Part shown: piece by piece, positions 1 to 12,776 of the stretch
Position numbering within the stretch: position 1 is the first letter of the stretch
How the letters are laid out: every line of letters begins with the position of its first letter
Source: Gorsachius magnificus
Taxonomy: Eukaryota; Chordata; Aves; Pelecaniformes; Ardeidae
Direction of reading: 5' to 3'
Length of the DNA: 64,000 nt
NCBI GenBank assembly: GCA_034008185.1
Contig: CM067084.1
Location: 46,079,099-46,143,098, forward strand
Made by a program: the position numbers and the translations under genes
Notes under the pieces: generated by a model
What the model saw: only the letters and a program-made list of their open reading frames with translations
What the model was told of the DNA's origin: nothing
Database searches by the model: none

Positions 1-1452
1 ATTGTAGGACCCATGTGTATTGCTTCTCTCAGAAGCAGTTTTTTCTTCTAATTGACAACAGATAGAAGATGTCTTTCTCTCAGAACAGTAAAAGCCAGAA
101 AACCATAACTGATGGCAGTCTGATTGCATTCCCCTTTTAGGACAACTTGCATAGATTACCAGTTCTCTGAAAAATATCTCTGGAGTTTTAGAAATTTCTG
201 ATATAAAGTAATACTATCTAGAATTAACAAGCATTTCTCTTTGGTAGCTCTTTTATGCACCGGTGTAGCAAACTGAACATCAGTTGCAAGGGTGATTCCG
301 AACTATCATTAGGGTTTTTTTAGCCTTAGCAAAAGCTAAGGCAAAAGACTAACCAACTTCATCCTTTTTTTTGGAATCTCCAATTAATAAATATATTACA
401 GTGTTCCTAATAGTTTCCCTTCATTATTGGGGAAATACCATGTTCATGGAGTGCAAGTGTTGAAGTTCAAAAAAATAGCAGTTCCATCTATTGTCGTCAT
501 ATCTCTCAGGAATATTATAAAGACAAGTTTCAGCAATATTGAAAAGAGTAAACATAAATTTTAAAAAATAAGAAAGAAATCCAGTGACCCTTAAAGAAGT
601 AAAGATAGAAATACAGTAATAAAGACACTAGAGATTTGACTCAAAAGATCTGTTATACTCCTACCTCTTCTAATGTTTTCCCATGTAGTTGTAGGCAAAT
701 CTCTTTGTCCATATTTCCATTAACCTTCAAGAAACAGCAATACTGATTACTGCTTTGTTTTTGTTGTTTACTTAAACATGCTTACTAGAGGCATTGGAGA
801 AAAAATATCCATTTTTCCGTAATTTCCAGGCTTATGGTTCCTACACTACCTTTTCTTTGCTTTCCAAATGTAGAAGTCAGATATAGATCCTGCAGATCTA
901 ACAGCTGCAGGAAAAGAATTTTGGCTCCTTCTTTCCAGGAGGCCAGTTTGACAACAATTTTAATCTCTTTATAACCCACAGTGTGCCATTAGTTGGGGAA
1001 TGGAACATAGATCTGAATTAAATAAAATGCCACTCATAGTCGGGAGTCCTTTGGAGCTGTTACCATTACAATAAGTTATTTTTATTACTGCATGAAAGTA
1101 TTGATTTACGAGCACACAATAAATCCAAACAATAGGCACATTTATAACATGGAAGAAAGAAGTATGAGGAAAAGAGAAATATAAATTCCTTCACATTGTG
1201 TTTTTTAGAATAGGCAATGTTTTTAATGAATAAAAGAAAATACATGTCATAAAAGTGAAGTGATAGGTGTAGTAACTATCAGGAAGACAATAGCGTCATA
1301 TAAAAACTCCTGGAAAACAATAGGATTTAAATTCTTAACTGCCAGATTGCATTTAAAACCAGGCCAAATATCCTTTGTCTTTCACTCAGTTTCAGAGGAA
1401 TTGCCTGAATGGTTCCAGCGTGGTTCCACTCTTACACATTCCTGCAGTGGTT
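1..1452. other. AT-rich DNA without a recognised gene
   Basis: No coding exon or known repeat is recognised. The stretch is AT-rich with frequent stop codons in all frames. The only structured item is a perfect hairpin at 323-342, listed separately. Short open frames here (for example 785-979 on the minus strand) carry no domain, no codon pattern and no splice context that would support a gene. Confidence 0.6.
323..342. repeat. Short perfect inverted repeat (hairpin)
   Basis: Two 8-bp arms, GCCTTAGC and GCTAAGGC, are perfect reverse complements separated by a 4-nt AAAA loop. A T-run precedes the left arm and an A-run follows the right arm. No function is known for it; a chance hairpin of this size is not rare in 64 kb. 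Confidence 0.8.
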
Positions 1453-1531
1453 TAATGGTGTAACGGTTGGACTTGATGACCTTAAAGGTCTATTCCAACC
1501 TAAGTGATTCTATGGTTCTAATGTCAACGCA
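1453..1531 (+). mobile_element. CR1 LINE 3' end, 5'-truncated
   Basis: The segment matches the well-known 3' end of avian CR1 retrotransposons: GGTTGGACTTGATGACCTTA, then AAGGTCTATTCCAACC, then the ATTCTATGGTTCT tail of 8-bp-like units. The sense strand is plus. Only the terminal ~80 bp are recognisable, as expected because most CR1 copies are severely 5'-truncated by incomplete reverse transcription. The left boundary is uncertain; weak CR1 similarity (GTGGTTTAATGG) may begin a few bases earlier. No coding capacity remains. Confidence 0.9.
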
Positions 1532-2500
1532 GAATTTTATCGGAACCACACAGCAGACTGCCTTCCGATTGACATTGATGTGTATTAACCCTATTCTTCT
1601 AACAGTATTCTGAATGGATTTTTAATTTTATGGACCATGGAAGTTACGAAGACCATATATCTGTTACTGATCAGATGCCAACAAATACTCAGCATGGAGA
1701 TTGCTTTTTATCTATATGTAGCAAGGCCTTTATTAAAGATGCTTGGCACTACTGCTCCCATTCTACAAATCAGAAAACTGAAATATGGAACGTGTAAATT
1801 ATTAAAAGATTTGCTGGCAGGACACAGCTGTTCTGTATGGTTACTTGTTAGCAGAGCATGCTACTTGACTTCCACCAGATTTTCTGGTCATAATTATAGT
1901 ATAAAAGGCTGGCCTAGCATGTACAGTAGACAATTTATCATTTCAAGGTGGAAATATAGATTTTTCTATCCCATTGTTTTCCAACTGTTCTCACTTTCAT
2001 ACATACACACACACACACAAACCACTAAGGTCTTACTTGTGGATTGTTCCATTTTGGATGGAAAATAGGTGAGCTTCCAAATACTCTTTCATTGTCTGTT
2101 AACAATTCAGAAATAAAACAAATAGACTGATGCTGTATTGTGTATGGATGACACTGAAATGAAAAGATTGAAAGGTCTTTTATTATCAGAAAATGAAAAG
2201 AAGTTGTTTAATCATCCTGAAACATGTAATTTTGACTAAAGAAAACCATTTTAAAATCTTTACATTTAAGCCAAAATTTTAAGGGAAGTTCAAAAGAAAA
2301 TGAAGTTCCAAGCTGTACTTCCAGTGTTCTCAGAACACAAACCTGAGGTCTTCAAGTTTTCCAGATCTTGGGGAAAAAACCAAAAAGTATTTCATTGGTG
2401 ACATTCACTTTTTTTAGAAGAAATAATTTGATTCCAGTGCTGCACGTTTAGCCTAGTGCTCCTTCCCTGACATTGGTAAAAGTCTCTGCCAAATACCACA
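1532..2500. other. AT-rich DNA; includes a 143-codon chance ORF
   Basis: A 143-codon open frame on the plus strand spans 1637-2068. Its product begins like a random frame, has no recognisable domain, runs through a CA microsatellite and ends without splice or polyadenylation context, so I do not call it a gene. Otherwise nothing is recognised apart from the short CA repeat at 2003-2019. Confidence 0.55.
2003..2019. repeat. (CA)n microsatellite, short
   Basis: An interrupted run of CA/AC dinucleotides. It is too short to be notable except as a possible polymorphic marker. Confidence 0.85.
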
Positions 2501-2965
2501 AGGTTTTAAGGGCCGTGTAGCCTTTGAAGGTTTTAGTGGGGCTTAAGTAGTGGCACAGTCCTTATTCTGGCACACAGCCTGGGATGAATTTCTCTTTTGA
2601 TGGCAGCAGCTGTGTATCTATCAGGTTTCTGAATGTGCAAGGAGGGCAGAGCAGGGTGCTGCGGTCCCCAGGCAGCTGCCAAAAGTGGGGGAACAGAGCT
2701 GCGGCTCTGGGATCGGGGCTGCCAAGTAACCAGGCACCAGCTGGGGGGTTTTGTCCTTTGGTATTTGACCCTCCTCAAATGGCTCCAAAGCTTTCCTGGA
2801 GTTTTAGGCATTTTGGAAGGCACATTACTACCATGTGGGGCACCTCTGTTCCAGGTGTCAGCCCTGGGAGCACAAACACTGGTTCTTTCTCTCGTTTTAG
2901 TAATTCCCCTGTTAGCCACAATTTGCCATGTAAATGTGGCAACTAGTGGTTACACTCAGGACTCT
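2501..2965. other. GC-richer patch, unidentified
   Basis: This patch is clearly more GC-rich than its surroundings and is open in several frames on both strands at once: 2584-2946 and 2633-2968 on plus, 2533-2919 on minus. Simultaneous openness on both strands is the usual effect of higher GC and fewer stop codons rather than of coding. It contains few CpG dinucleotides, so it is not a CpG island. It could be a decayed transposon that I do not recognise. Confidence 0.4.
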
Positions 2966-3529
2966 TGAAAGTAAAAAGGTTATGGGAGAAAAGCTTTGCA
3001 AATAAAAAATTGTAAATATTGAAATGCTTTGAATATTGGAAAATCAAGAAATGGCATCTGTAAAGCAATAAACAGGCATTTAAATAATGTACTAAACTTT
3101 TATGCTTCGTGGAAGATAGATGGCATCTTGTTCTTTTTTACTATTATTATGGATGTTTATCCTAATATTTCTGAAGATTCAGTTCTATTCTTTGACAGGC
3201 TTTTCAAGAATGGATAATGAGCAAAGCTGAGATTTTTTCCAGCTTCCTAGGGAGTTTAAAAACAAGGAAAAGGGAACATAATGGTTTTGAATGTTTCTTA
3301 TAATTTTATTTTTATTGCCTAATATTGAATAATGTTTTCTTTGCTTATTTTGTCATGTGGATACTGAGTGACCTAATGATTATTTAGCTAAGAATAGGCA
3401 CAGTAAAGTGAATCAGCTAGTTTGAGAGTTATCAAGATTTGGGCTTACTTACTGAAGGACTGCTGATCAATACACCTTCAGGATTAGTCTCAGTGATTCA
3501 TACCCTCTTCACCCTGGCAATGTAGTCTA
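2966..3529. other. AT-rich DNA, nothing recognised
   Basis: No gene, repeat family or regulatory array is recognised. Short A- and T-runs and frequent stops dominate. Confidence 0.6.
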
Positions 3530-3745
3530 ACGCTACCCCAGAGCTATCAGGAAGGGGAAGGCAGCGGCGCTGCCTCATCTCAGTCTCTCTCACTGCTCAA
3601 TAAGCAGAAGCTGCAGCATCTCCTGCATGCTGTTCTCTATGCCTTGTCTTCAAATACAGGTAAATCTGTGAGCCCCCCAGGGGTCTGGGACCTGTGAGGT
3701 CTGCGGTGGGGAACTTGAGAGCACAAGGAAGGAAGTGGGGCTGAA
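3530..3745. other. Small GC-richer patch, unidentified
   Basis: A local rise in GC contains a run GGCAGCGGCGCTGCC around 3560 and a donor-like site, ACAG|GTAAAT, near 3657. No convincing acceptor or reading frame completes an exon. It may be an old repeat or a conserved element; I cannot tell which. Confidence 0.35.
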
Positions 3746-6700
3746 TTTTGCACCATGCAGTTGTAATAGAGTCTGCAAAGTAGCACAAATACTTCTTTTA
3801 TGTAGTAATCTCTAGTTCAAGGAAGAGTCAAACCTTTCTTGCCAATTGATTAAATTAAAAAAGGGGGAAGAGAAAGGTATAAAAGCAGAACATACACTTT
3901 AAGTTAGACTTTTTGGTGGATTTCAGTGGTTTGTTATCAATGTGCTTCTTTTTTCTGTTGATCAACATTGACTGGGATCAAGAAACCTTCCTGAAAAACT
4001 GCTCTAGTTTCTTCTCTATCTGAAAAATAAAGACATAGCGGTATTGCAGTGAATATCTCTATATAAGGAACTTTTCTCTGCATTCCACTGTCTCACCCTG
4101 TACATCCTGGAAACCAAAAACTCAATGAAGTGTGTTAAGAATGGAGTAATCCCCCACTGCTTTAAGGCACCTCAGATATAGATTTAGTCATTCCTGAACT
4201 CCTCTTTCTTCCCTGTTAAAGTGTTTCAGACAGACCTTTAAGGTCAACTGACCCACATTTTTGTATTTCGTTCTTTTTCTGTCATGTTTTATGGTTTTAT
4301 CACTGGGACATTTTGACTGCCAGTAAAATACTCCTTGTGGCCACTCAACATCCCCTCACTTTCACCCCCTTCATATTGCTGTGATCCTCACAAAGTGTCC
4401 TGGGCTCCCTTTAATCCTTTCTCACTTTTCTGAACTGTGTTTTGATCTTCCACCAGTTCCCTTGTGCCAGTCCTATTCCATCAGCTCCCTTAGAGAACAT
4501 TTTTCTCTCCTGCTCTCCCTCCTCCTTGCCCTCTTCTTTCTCTTGCATGTAAAATGTACCTGACGGTCTACCTGCATTTTTTTTCCAATAAACACCATCA
4601 AATATACAAAACCCCATAACTGAGGAAGATGGTTCAGCTTTTATGATTTCCAGCAGCAGTATTTGCAGCCTTGACATGAATTTATTGGCTTTTACTGTGG
4701 AGGTTACAAATACACAATTTGATTCTCCTTTCATTTACACCTATTTTAATATAATTCCATTTGATTCAGTGAAGTTATTCGTAATTACAGCAATATAATT
4801 GAGAGGTTAATTGAATTAGGAGGTCAAAAATTCAGATCTATCTCCCTCCCATCCTTTGTAATAAAAGACAGTATATTCCCAGGGAGAAGATAAACAGAAG
4901 AAATGTTACAGCTTGGGAATGGCTTTTTCTAAATATCTTTTTCTGAAAATTACTTGCAAGGCTGTCAGCAATGTATACATTTCTTTCACCTCCTAGTTTT
5001 GTCCTTTCTGTTAACATAAATCCTGGATATATGATGAGAATTTTTGATTGCTGGGGATAGCATATATTCATTTTGTTGAGGACATTTTATGTGGGTAGAT
5101 AGGAAAAAGTGAACTGTGAGCCATATATTTGATCAAAACCTAATTAATTTATTTCAGCTGCAAAAGGAAATTCATCTGTCATCTTCACACGCATCTTGTT
5201 TCCTTCTGATATTTCTGACCATGTTAGTGTTACATAGAAACTGAAAGTAAAAAAAATTAAAATCTCAAATAGCTTAAAATGCAAAAGAGGTTTCCAGAGT
5301 GTGTGCAGCAACTTGGTACTGTAGGTGTTTGGATTGTATTTTCCAAGTCAAAAACTTGATGCTGATTAACAGATTTTATTTCACATTTCATTTTCTGCTT
5401 ATAGTAAGTCATGAAATCTATTTGTTTAGAAATATATTAATTTTTTAATTCTACCATCAGTGCCAATCGTGACATAAGTGCAGACAACAGAAACTGTATA
5501 GCTTACTAGAATCAGTGGAGACTTCAGCTCTCGTAATTTACAGGAGAATACTGTCATTTCTGCAGTTTGTGATATACAAATATTCACTCAGATAAGCATT
5601 TACTTCAAAATTCCCTAATAGACTCTTCTCTGAATGGCTGCTTGATAGAAAAAGGGATGGTTCTTAAAAATACTTGATAAATAGTAAGTACATGTACAGC
5701 TATTAAATAAAAAATATACTAGTAGATATGCTACTGAAATGCAAGCAGAGAGAGCTTGAAAAACAAAAGGAAAAGGGAGTAGAGGCTGAAAATGGAATAG
5801 AAAAGAGACAAAGCGAGGAAAATGTTCTTGGAGATAAGGAAGAAGACAAAGCAAGCACTCCTTATGAATGCATTGCCATCTGCAAGATTGTGAAAGGCTA
5901 TCACTAGATCTTCATAATAAGTAATAACTAAAATCCAGGATCTGAATTTTTCAGTTCTGATTCTTGCCACCCTTCTACTTTTCCTTTGCAGTACCTTGTA
6001 GTGTTGGAGGGAGGGTTAGCTCATAAAAATGTCCGAAAATGTGTTTGTTGTAGGTACTCTGTTCCATTACTTTTAATCTAACTTTATCTAACTTCATCAC
6101 ATTTGAACAAGACAATATTTTTTCCAGTTTTTGTCTCATTCCTGGTCTTGTCCACTACTCTTGTTCAGCCTTTCCATAGTTTTACCGTATTCTACAGTGT
6201 CATCTCAAATCCAGAAATGTTCATCGTGTTCCAGATGCAGTTTGGAAAAAAGATTAATGCATATGTTACAATCACAGGTTTCACCTATACTGCGTATTAT
6301 CTCCGTATTTTGCCAATCTGTGTTTTAAGGAAAATCTGACATGCAGTTTTCTTTCTAGTGGTAAAGAGAACTGTGAGACCAAACACTTCAAAAAAAGACC
6401 ACTCTGATGATACTGTTGGCCTTTTATTTTAGTGTATGCTTTCTCATTTTCTAAAGACCTCGAATTCGAGTCAGCTTTAAAAAACAATCGCATTTTTTTC
6501 TGACTTCTTCAAATTATGCACAGGTAACTCTGCATGCACTAAGAGAAAGCATTCAGGATACTTAAAAATGTACAGATTTAAACACATTTATTATATATAC
6601 TATATCAGTTTGCTCACTTTTCCCCCCATATGCTGCAAAATGTCACTTTGGGAGATGTAAAGCAAAGTGTATACATGCTAATTCATATGTTTGAGATTTA

Positions 6701-7172
6701 ACAAACCATAAATAGTGTGAAAAAACAGGAAAAAACAAGAGTGTCTTCTTATGCACTTTAACACTAGTTATTCTTTGGCCTTTCAGATGAATTTATTTTT
6801 TGCTGTAGTGGAAGGTGGGTGTTCAGTTCAACAACACTCCTTCATATTTGTTCCTCGTTATGTCATTTCCCTCATTGTCATGTTGTGTTATTCCTCGGCT
6901 GGCTAAAAATTGCACTATTGTAAAAAAAGGCTCTTTCCCCTGGTTATTATAAAAAGGAAAGATACAAAAGGAAGGAAAAGAGGAGAGGCTTAATAATAGG
7001 AAGCCTGTTCCATTTCTGGCAAATTTGATCAATGTTGTTTTGAGAAATCAGACTTTGTTCAAATAGAACTTCTGCTCAAATAATGTAAAAACACTTGAAG
7101 CAAATTAAAGCTGAATGTCTGTTCCTTATGTGTTGCAAAAACACAGTCTTATCCTACATTAAAGTTCACTTT
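3746..7172. other. AT-rich DNA, nothing recognised
   Basis: About 3.4 kb without a supported gene. Open frames such as 4411-4734 (minus) and 6103-6339 (plus) are short and overlap frames on other strands. The composition is AT-rich with pyrimidine tracts around 4490-4550. No repeat family is recognised. Confidence 0.55.
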
Positions 7173-7236
7173 GCTAATATGAGGACAGCTACCATAACTA
7201 ATACGCTAATATGAGGACAGCTACCATAACTAATAC
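7173..7236 (+). repeat. Perfect tandem duplication, 2 x 32 bp
   Basis: The unit starting GCTAATATGAGGACAGCTAC occupies 7173-7204 and is repeated without a single mismatch at 7205-7236. The identity points to a recent duplication by replication slippage, or to an assembly artefact. The unit is not a simple repeat and belongs to no family I recognise. Confidence 0.95.
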
Positions 7237-8040
7237 TAATAAAGCAGTTCAGGAGTAGGAAATCTGTAGTGATCTGCAGGCATCTTTCTTCTTGTGGGAT
7301 GTCTTCAGGTAAAAATGTGTTTGGATATGGACAAAAAAGCAAAACTAACTGGTGTCCTAGATAAAATGGGAATTAAACACTTCAAGTGCAAATAGAACTA
7401 CTGAATAATTAAATAACTCATAAAGAAATAAAAATTCTTACTGAAAAACAGAAAGACCCATTTTCTTTTAGAATCACTTTAAAATGGAGTATTCCTAGAA
7501 CCATTTTTTTTACAGTATCAAGCATTCTGGTTTCATGGAAATCTTAGAGCCGACTCTGCTCTAAGAGATACTGCAGCTACCAGGTGCACATATCCTATAT
7601 TGAGATATATCTATAAGGCAATCAACCATAGGTCATGAAAAATGTAGAATATTTGGCATATTTACAAAGTATTATTTTCAAGTTATCTGTTACTAATATT
7701 GTAATAAACTTTAAAGTATTTTTTTTTATTTTTACATTTAAAATAATTTAAATTTCCTCTGGTTTTCAGATTAAAACATCACAACCTTTAGATATTTTTG
7801 GGTTTTGAAAGCTCTAAAATTTTCTGGTTTATTGGGTTTTGGTGGCTTTTTTTTTTTTTTTTAACAAAAGCAACAGTTGTCCATTCTTTAGTTGTCTAAA
7901 AATTAACCATAAGAATTCCACCTAATTACCAAATTACAAAGACAATAACTTCACCTTCAGGACTGCAAAATCCTAGTTGTAAGATTTCTGACCTGATTCA
8001 CAGGATTCAGAGATAGCAAAGTGGAAGGGATGACATATAG
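7237..8040. other. AT-rich DNA with homopolymer runs
   Basis: The stretch has a long T-run near 7848-7862 and many A/T stretches. No gene or transposon is recognised. Confidence 0.6.
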
Positions 8041-9420
8041 CCAACAGCTGTATTTGACTCCACTGTGTCTTTGGAACTAACGCACAGAAATCTCAGTCCA
8101 CAGTTCTTTAAAACCCTCTGTTACAAGATCCATTAGGGGGCATCACCCTAATTGTAATGTCCTCTGATAACCGAGCCAAAAAAATTATAAATTTTGCCTA
8201 ACTGCCCGTTCTGTTAAGTATGCCTTGCACAGTTCTAGGCGAGGATTTCCAAAGAGCCTGGGAGTTCTTTGAGGCACATTCCTACCCCATTCAATAATTT
8301 ATTTTGTATGTAATGCTGCTACTAATTTAAATAGGCATGAAAACAGACAGAAAAGCAATAATAGATGTATTGTCCCATTAGTGTGACTGGGGTAATTACT
8401 AATTCACAAATATTGAAACTAGCACTGATTGAGACAAATGAATTTCTCATAATTTAATAATGCACATCACACCAGCAGCAAAGACCTACAACTATCGGCA
8501 GTAGAGCAATGTGAATTTTAGTACGGAAATGTAAAGTTGATAATATTACTTTTCTCTGCATAACATAAAATCATTGTGTTAAATACTTCTTTGTTTTATC
8601 TTTATTGCTTTGCATTTTTTCTGCTATTTTATCTGTTCTTAAATCTTTGGGCCAAGTTCTTCCAGCAGACAACCCTATTCAGTTAAAGTCATGAGTGGTT
8701 TTGTAGTTGAATGCCAAAGCAATTTCAGGGGTTTATTTTACCCATTCTGTATTCCCAAATGGCACAACATTAATGTGAATTGGTGTCATTTAGTCATTCA
8801 TCAGCTTCTCTAAATTCAGTTTTCTTATTAAACAGAGAGGTTGCTTCATACTGGAAAATTGTGCAGTAGCTGTTTCTTTTAAAAAATATTTACTAAATTC
8901 TGATACATTTAAGCCATGAGACAGAAATTGGGTTTATAGCCATGCATATAAGGCTAATGGAAATGAACAAATTTTGAGAAGACAAAAATCAGTGTCTTTA
9001 TAACCTGTACTTCTTAGCTGATAAAATGCCTTATTTTGAACATAGTGTAAATGACCCTATAAGTCCAAACTTCTACCAAGGAGCTTCATTAAAGTACATA
9101 AATTACTACAACTGTCAGAGATGGCATTAAGTATTCAATAAAAGTAGACTTAACACAATTAATAGCAATTAAAATTATACTTTTATGATGTCAGCCACCA
9201 GCACTGTAAAGACATAATTGCCTGTAAGGACTTCTCTACCATATTTATCCTCTAAAACTGTCCAATTTATATGAAAAATGCCAAAAACATATCCCAAATG
9301 GGTACCATTATCTTCTTGGATTTTTAAAAGTGATCCAGCCTGTGCACATTAAGCTAATTTACTTTAATTAGTTTTTTACTCATCGTCTTAATAGGCATGT
9401 TGATAAAGTTTTACTGGGGA
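8041..9420. promoter_or_regulatory. Candidate conserved non-coding element cluster
   Basis: The stretch lacks ORFs, simple repeats and recognisable transposons. It is complex in texture and dense in homeodomain-type cores such as TAATTACTAATT near 8394, CTAATTTACTTTAATTAG near 9354 and AATTAATAGCAATTAAAATT near 9158. Vertebrate developmental enhancers in gene deserts typically look like this. The call is inference from composition and motif content; alignment to other birds, reptiles or mammals would be needed to confirm it. Confidence 0.3.
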
Positions 9421-12119
9421 GGGAGAAGGGGGAGATGCTGGATTTTTTTTCTTCTCTTTTTCTGACTACAGATGTTAAACTCTACTTGTTAAATATCTTT
9501 TAAGAGACTACTACCTGGAATCCCACACTTGGATTCCCCCTGTTCATATTCTCTCTTCTGCCCAGTTGTCATTTACAAACTTGCTGAGTGATAGGATCTT
9601 TAGTATTTTTTAGATATGTGAAGCAACAGTGCTTTGGTTAATTAACTGGTAATTAAATAAGAAACACCGACATTTTTGTCTGTGCTGTAAAAAGGAAGTT
9701 TGTTCTGGACATAATAAATTGATTAACTAATTCCTAGAACAGTAACTTACATCTCTAACATCCATACAGTAGAATATCCATGAAAAAATGCCAGAGTTTT
9801 CAAGCAATATTAAGAACAAAATATAAGGATGTCATCAACAGATTGGTGTCTCACTTTAAGATCTAGGCTCAGCCTTCTAACTTAGGTATTTAAGTGCTTA
9901 CACCTCCCTATGAAATTGGGAGCTCTGTGTAATTGATGATGAGAGGGGAGGTCCTAATCTATGTTTTTGGAATTGCCTTTGGAGATGTATAAATCACTCT
10001 ATTGACTGTGTAATTGAGTATCTGGTCTTTCATCATGGAGCTACCTGGTGTCTAGATGCGTGAAGTTTAACAGAAGATCTTCCTCTCTCCACTGTCTTCT
10101 GAAATATCTTCTATTGATTGAATGAGGTTTATAAAGGTATGTCCAATGTTTTGACAGCATTTCTACAGGTCTATTTTAAAATTGTCTTAATGTTTACATT
10201 CTGCAAATCTTACTTATGCAAAATCTGAGATGCCAAGCTGTTTGCGTGGTTTTATCAGATTAGACAGTGATTTGTTCCTTACTCCTCCAAGTACATTTGA
10301 GATTCGGTGTGAATGCTTCGCAATACACAAAAACCAAATTGATATCTAATTTATGTTACTGGATGGATAGTTCAATTTTAAACCAGCATCACTGCACAGT
10401 CTAAGAATCAATAACCCATAAAGATGCAGAATGCTCAGAATAGGATTGCATACAAATTTATGAGAGTGCCTACTGTTTTGAAACTCAGAAATAGCCATGC
10501 AGGTGTCTTAAAGTCATATAGATATAGAGAGTTTTAAAAGTGTTTAGGATTCTTTAGAAAGGAAAATTCCTTTTTTGATAGAAATCCCTCAGAAAAACAC
10601 AGAATTTAATGATGAATAAATATTAAACACTGCAGAATCAGCCCCTGATTCAGCTGATTCATTTAAGAATAAGAAACTTCAACATCATTTTGGACACCAT
10701 TAAGATAACTTGAACTTAATTCCCATTCTTAAGCATTTCCATGAATTTGAAGAATGCCAGAGACTGATATCCTGAGGCATAACTGATAGACAACTTTAAA
10801 AATAGGTAACAAGGACTTATTGTATATAAACTATGAAAGTATTTTACACTTGCGGAATGCAAGCGTGTTCAAAGTGATTAGAAAGAATTCTTGGTAACTA
10901 AAGTATTTGTATGAAGCAAATGTAAAAGACTTACTACAGCTTTTTTTTTTTTTTAATTCCTATAGTAGTGTATTGGTGACTTCATATTATATCACACTGA
11001 CTTAATTATTCATAATTCATCCAGAATATTTTCTTTCATCATGCCTATACCTTCTGCTAGAGGAAAGAAGTTTCTAGACTATTGACTTACAAACCTAACA
11101 GGTAATTTTTCGGGAGGCGTTGTTGTCTTGCTAGCCCAACTTGAACTTTACTAGGCAAATTTGTCCTTTTCTTGGAGCAAAAAATCATTTCTGTGGTGAA
11201 GATCCAATAACCTGTTGACTGACATAACAAAACATAAATGTTGAATTAGAGATCAAAGACACATTTCATACCATTAATAACAAAAAATCAACAGAATTTT
11301 AAATGGTAGTTTTCATGGCTGAAGTCCTTTCTTCCAACTGTAATTGAAGGTGAAACATTATTAAATTGAATATGGAACAAGCTTATGAATAAAATTAGAT
11401 CAGGATAAAATGATCCTATGTATTGTGCATTTGTACATTTGCCTCTCTGCTGTAAAATTCTGAGATTAGCCTCTATAATAAGGAAACTTCTGAAAATCTA
11501 GTCACAGGGTATTTTTAAATATAACTATTCTTCAGTTACAAGGGGCGAGAAGGAAAAAAGTAGGAAAAACCCCCTAAACGTAAGAGTAACACAGTTCTAC
11601 TTGAAAAATTCAGTTAAAGCCTGAGGTAGTCCCAGGGTATTGTGAACAAGTGTACAGTTCTTTCCTGTAGCAGGTAAGATAAAGGCCTGAATCTTTCTGT
11701 TCTCATTATAAATGATAGCAAGCCAGAGAAGCAAAGTAGATGTTTGAATTTTTTTGAGAAATGTTTGGAATGTTATTAAATCGTCACTCTTAAGGTAGTT
11801 TTTTCAAGGAGACCTGACTTGTAGGAACACTCAATGTTATTTGTAACTAACTTCCTTGAAAATTTATTGTATTACAGCCCCAAGATCTAGAAATTTGTGG
11901 CTTGTTCTTCTTTTGTGCTACCATCCAAGGCTTAATCATTTCCTGGTCCAAAAACTAAACTCCAGACACAACACTGCTGGAGGAAGGACCTGAGCTTCTA
12001 TTAGTAAATTTTGGTGTTGTTCAGTTCAGACTTTTGATATGCTGAATTCAGTGTCTGATTTTGCAAACATCTTTCCAAATCCACCATCAGTATAAGTTAC
12101 ATACATAAGAGTATAAGAA
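9421..12119. other. Stop-dense AT-rich DNA, nothing recognised
   Basis: There is no ORF of 60 codons or more, no repeat family and no RNA gene. Together with the flanks it forms a 6-kb block (about 7.03-13.04 kb) without any such ORF. A T-run lies near 10941-10954. Part of it may be conserved non-coding sequence, but no single segment stands out. Confidence 0.5.
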
Positions 12120-12480
12120 CAGAGCAAGCGTGAAAAGCCAATTCCATGAAATAAATCAAATCAGACTACTAGAGAGTAGCACCTGAGCCCCCTGTAGAAG
12201 TTCTCAGAGAGTTTTTTCTATAACTTGTATGTAACTCATGCAAATTATATACCAATGTTATATTGCCTGCCTCTCAGTGATGTGATTTGTAATTCATTTA
12301 GACTTCTTCTGCATCTAATATTTATCTAATAAAATCACTTGTCATAATGGAATTGACAATTGAAAGCCATGACATTGAGAAATAAATTAGCATTAGAAAA
12401 TATGTCTGGGGATTTCCTTACGAAAAGCATTCCAAGTGAAATGGCATAAGGAGCCATAAGTATTCCAGATGGTAAATTAT
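12120..12480. promoter_or_regulatory. Candidate conserved element with octamer motif
   Basis: Complex, repeat-free sequence contains a perfect POU octamer ATGCAAAT at 12238-12245 and several ATTGA/CAATTG motifs resembling SOX or homeodomain sites at 12345-12362. The call is inference from motif content only. Confidence 0.22.
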
Positions 12481-12745
12481 TTTCTATATAACATTCAGAT
12501 CTATCTCTAAAAGATCAGCTTTTTTATACATTTATAAGATCTTCCCTGTCTTTAGCTTTTTAGTATTGTAAAATATTTTCTTTCAGTGATGGAAAGATAT
12601 CAAGAACTTATTTTCTGTGGCTTATGGTACTGATGTTAAGCAAGAGAGGTTTCAGAAAGATCAGTATAACTCCAGAAATTGGAAAAAGCCACTGGTGAGA
12701 ATACAATCACTGTATACTTAAAAATCAGTATTTCTCCGTGTTTGA

Positions 12746-12776
12746 CCACACACACGCACACACACATACACATATG
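12746..12776. repeat. Interrupted (CA)n microsatellite
   Basis: About 30 bp of CA dinucleotides, interrupted by CG and TA. It is a potentially variable simple repeat. Confidence 0.9.

Noticed and set aside
1637..2068. 143-codon plus-strand ORF, the longest in the window
   Set aside because: It has no domain, no start or splice context and runs through a CA repeat. A frame of this length is expected by chance in 64 kb.
3560..3660. Donor-like ACAG|GTAAAT in a GC patch as an exon end
   Set aside because: No convincing acceptor or conserved frame upstream.
11622..11630. TGAGGTAGT, the let-7 seed
   Set aside because: The following bases do not match let-7 and no precursor hairpin is evident.
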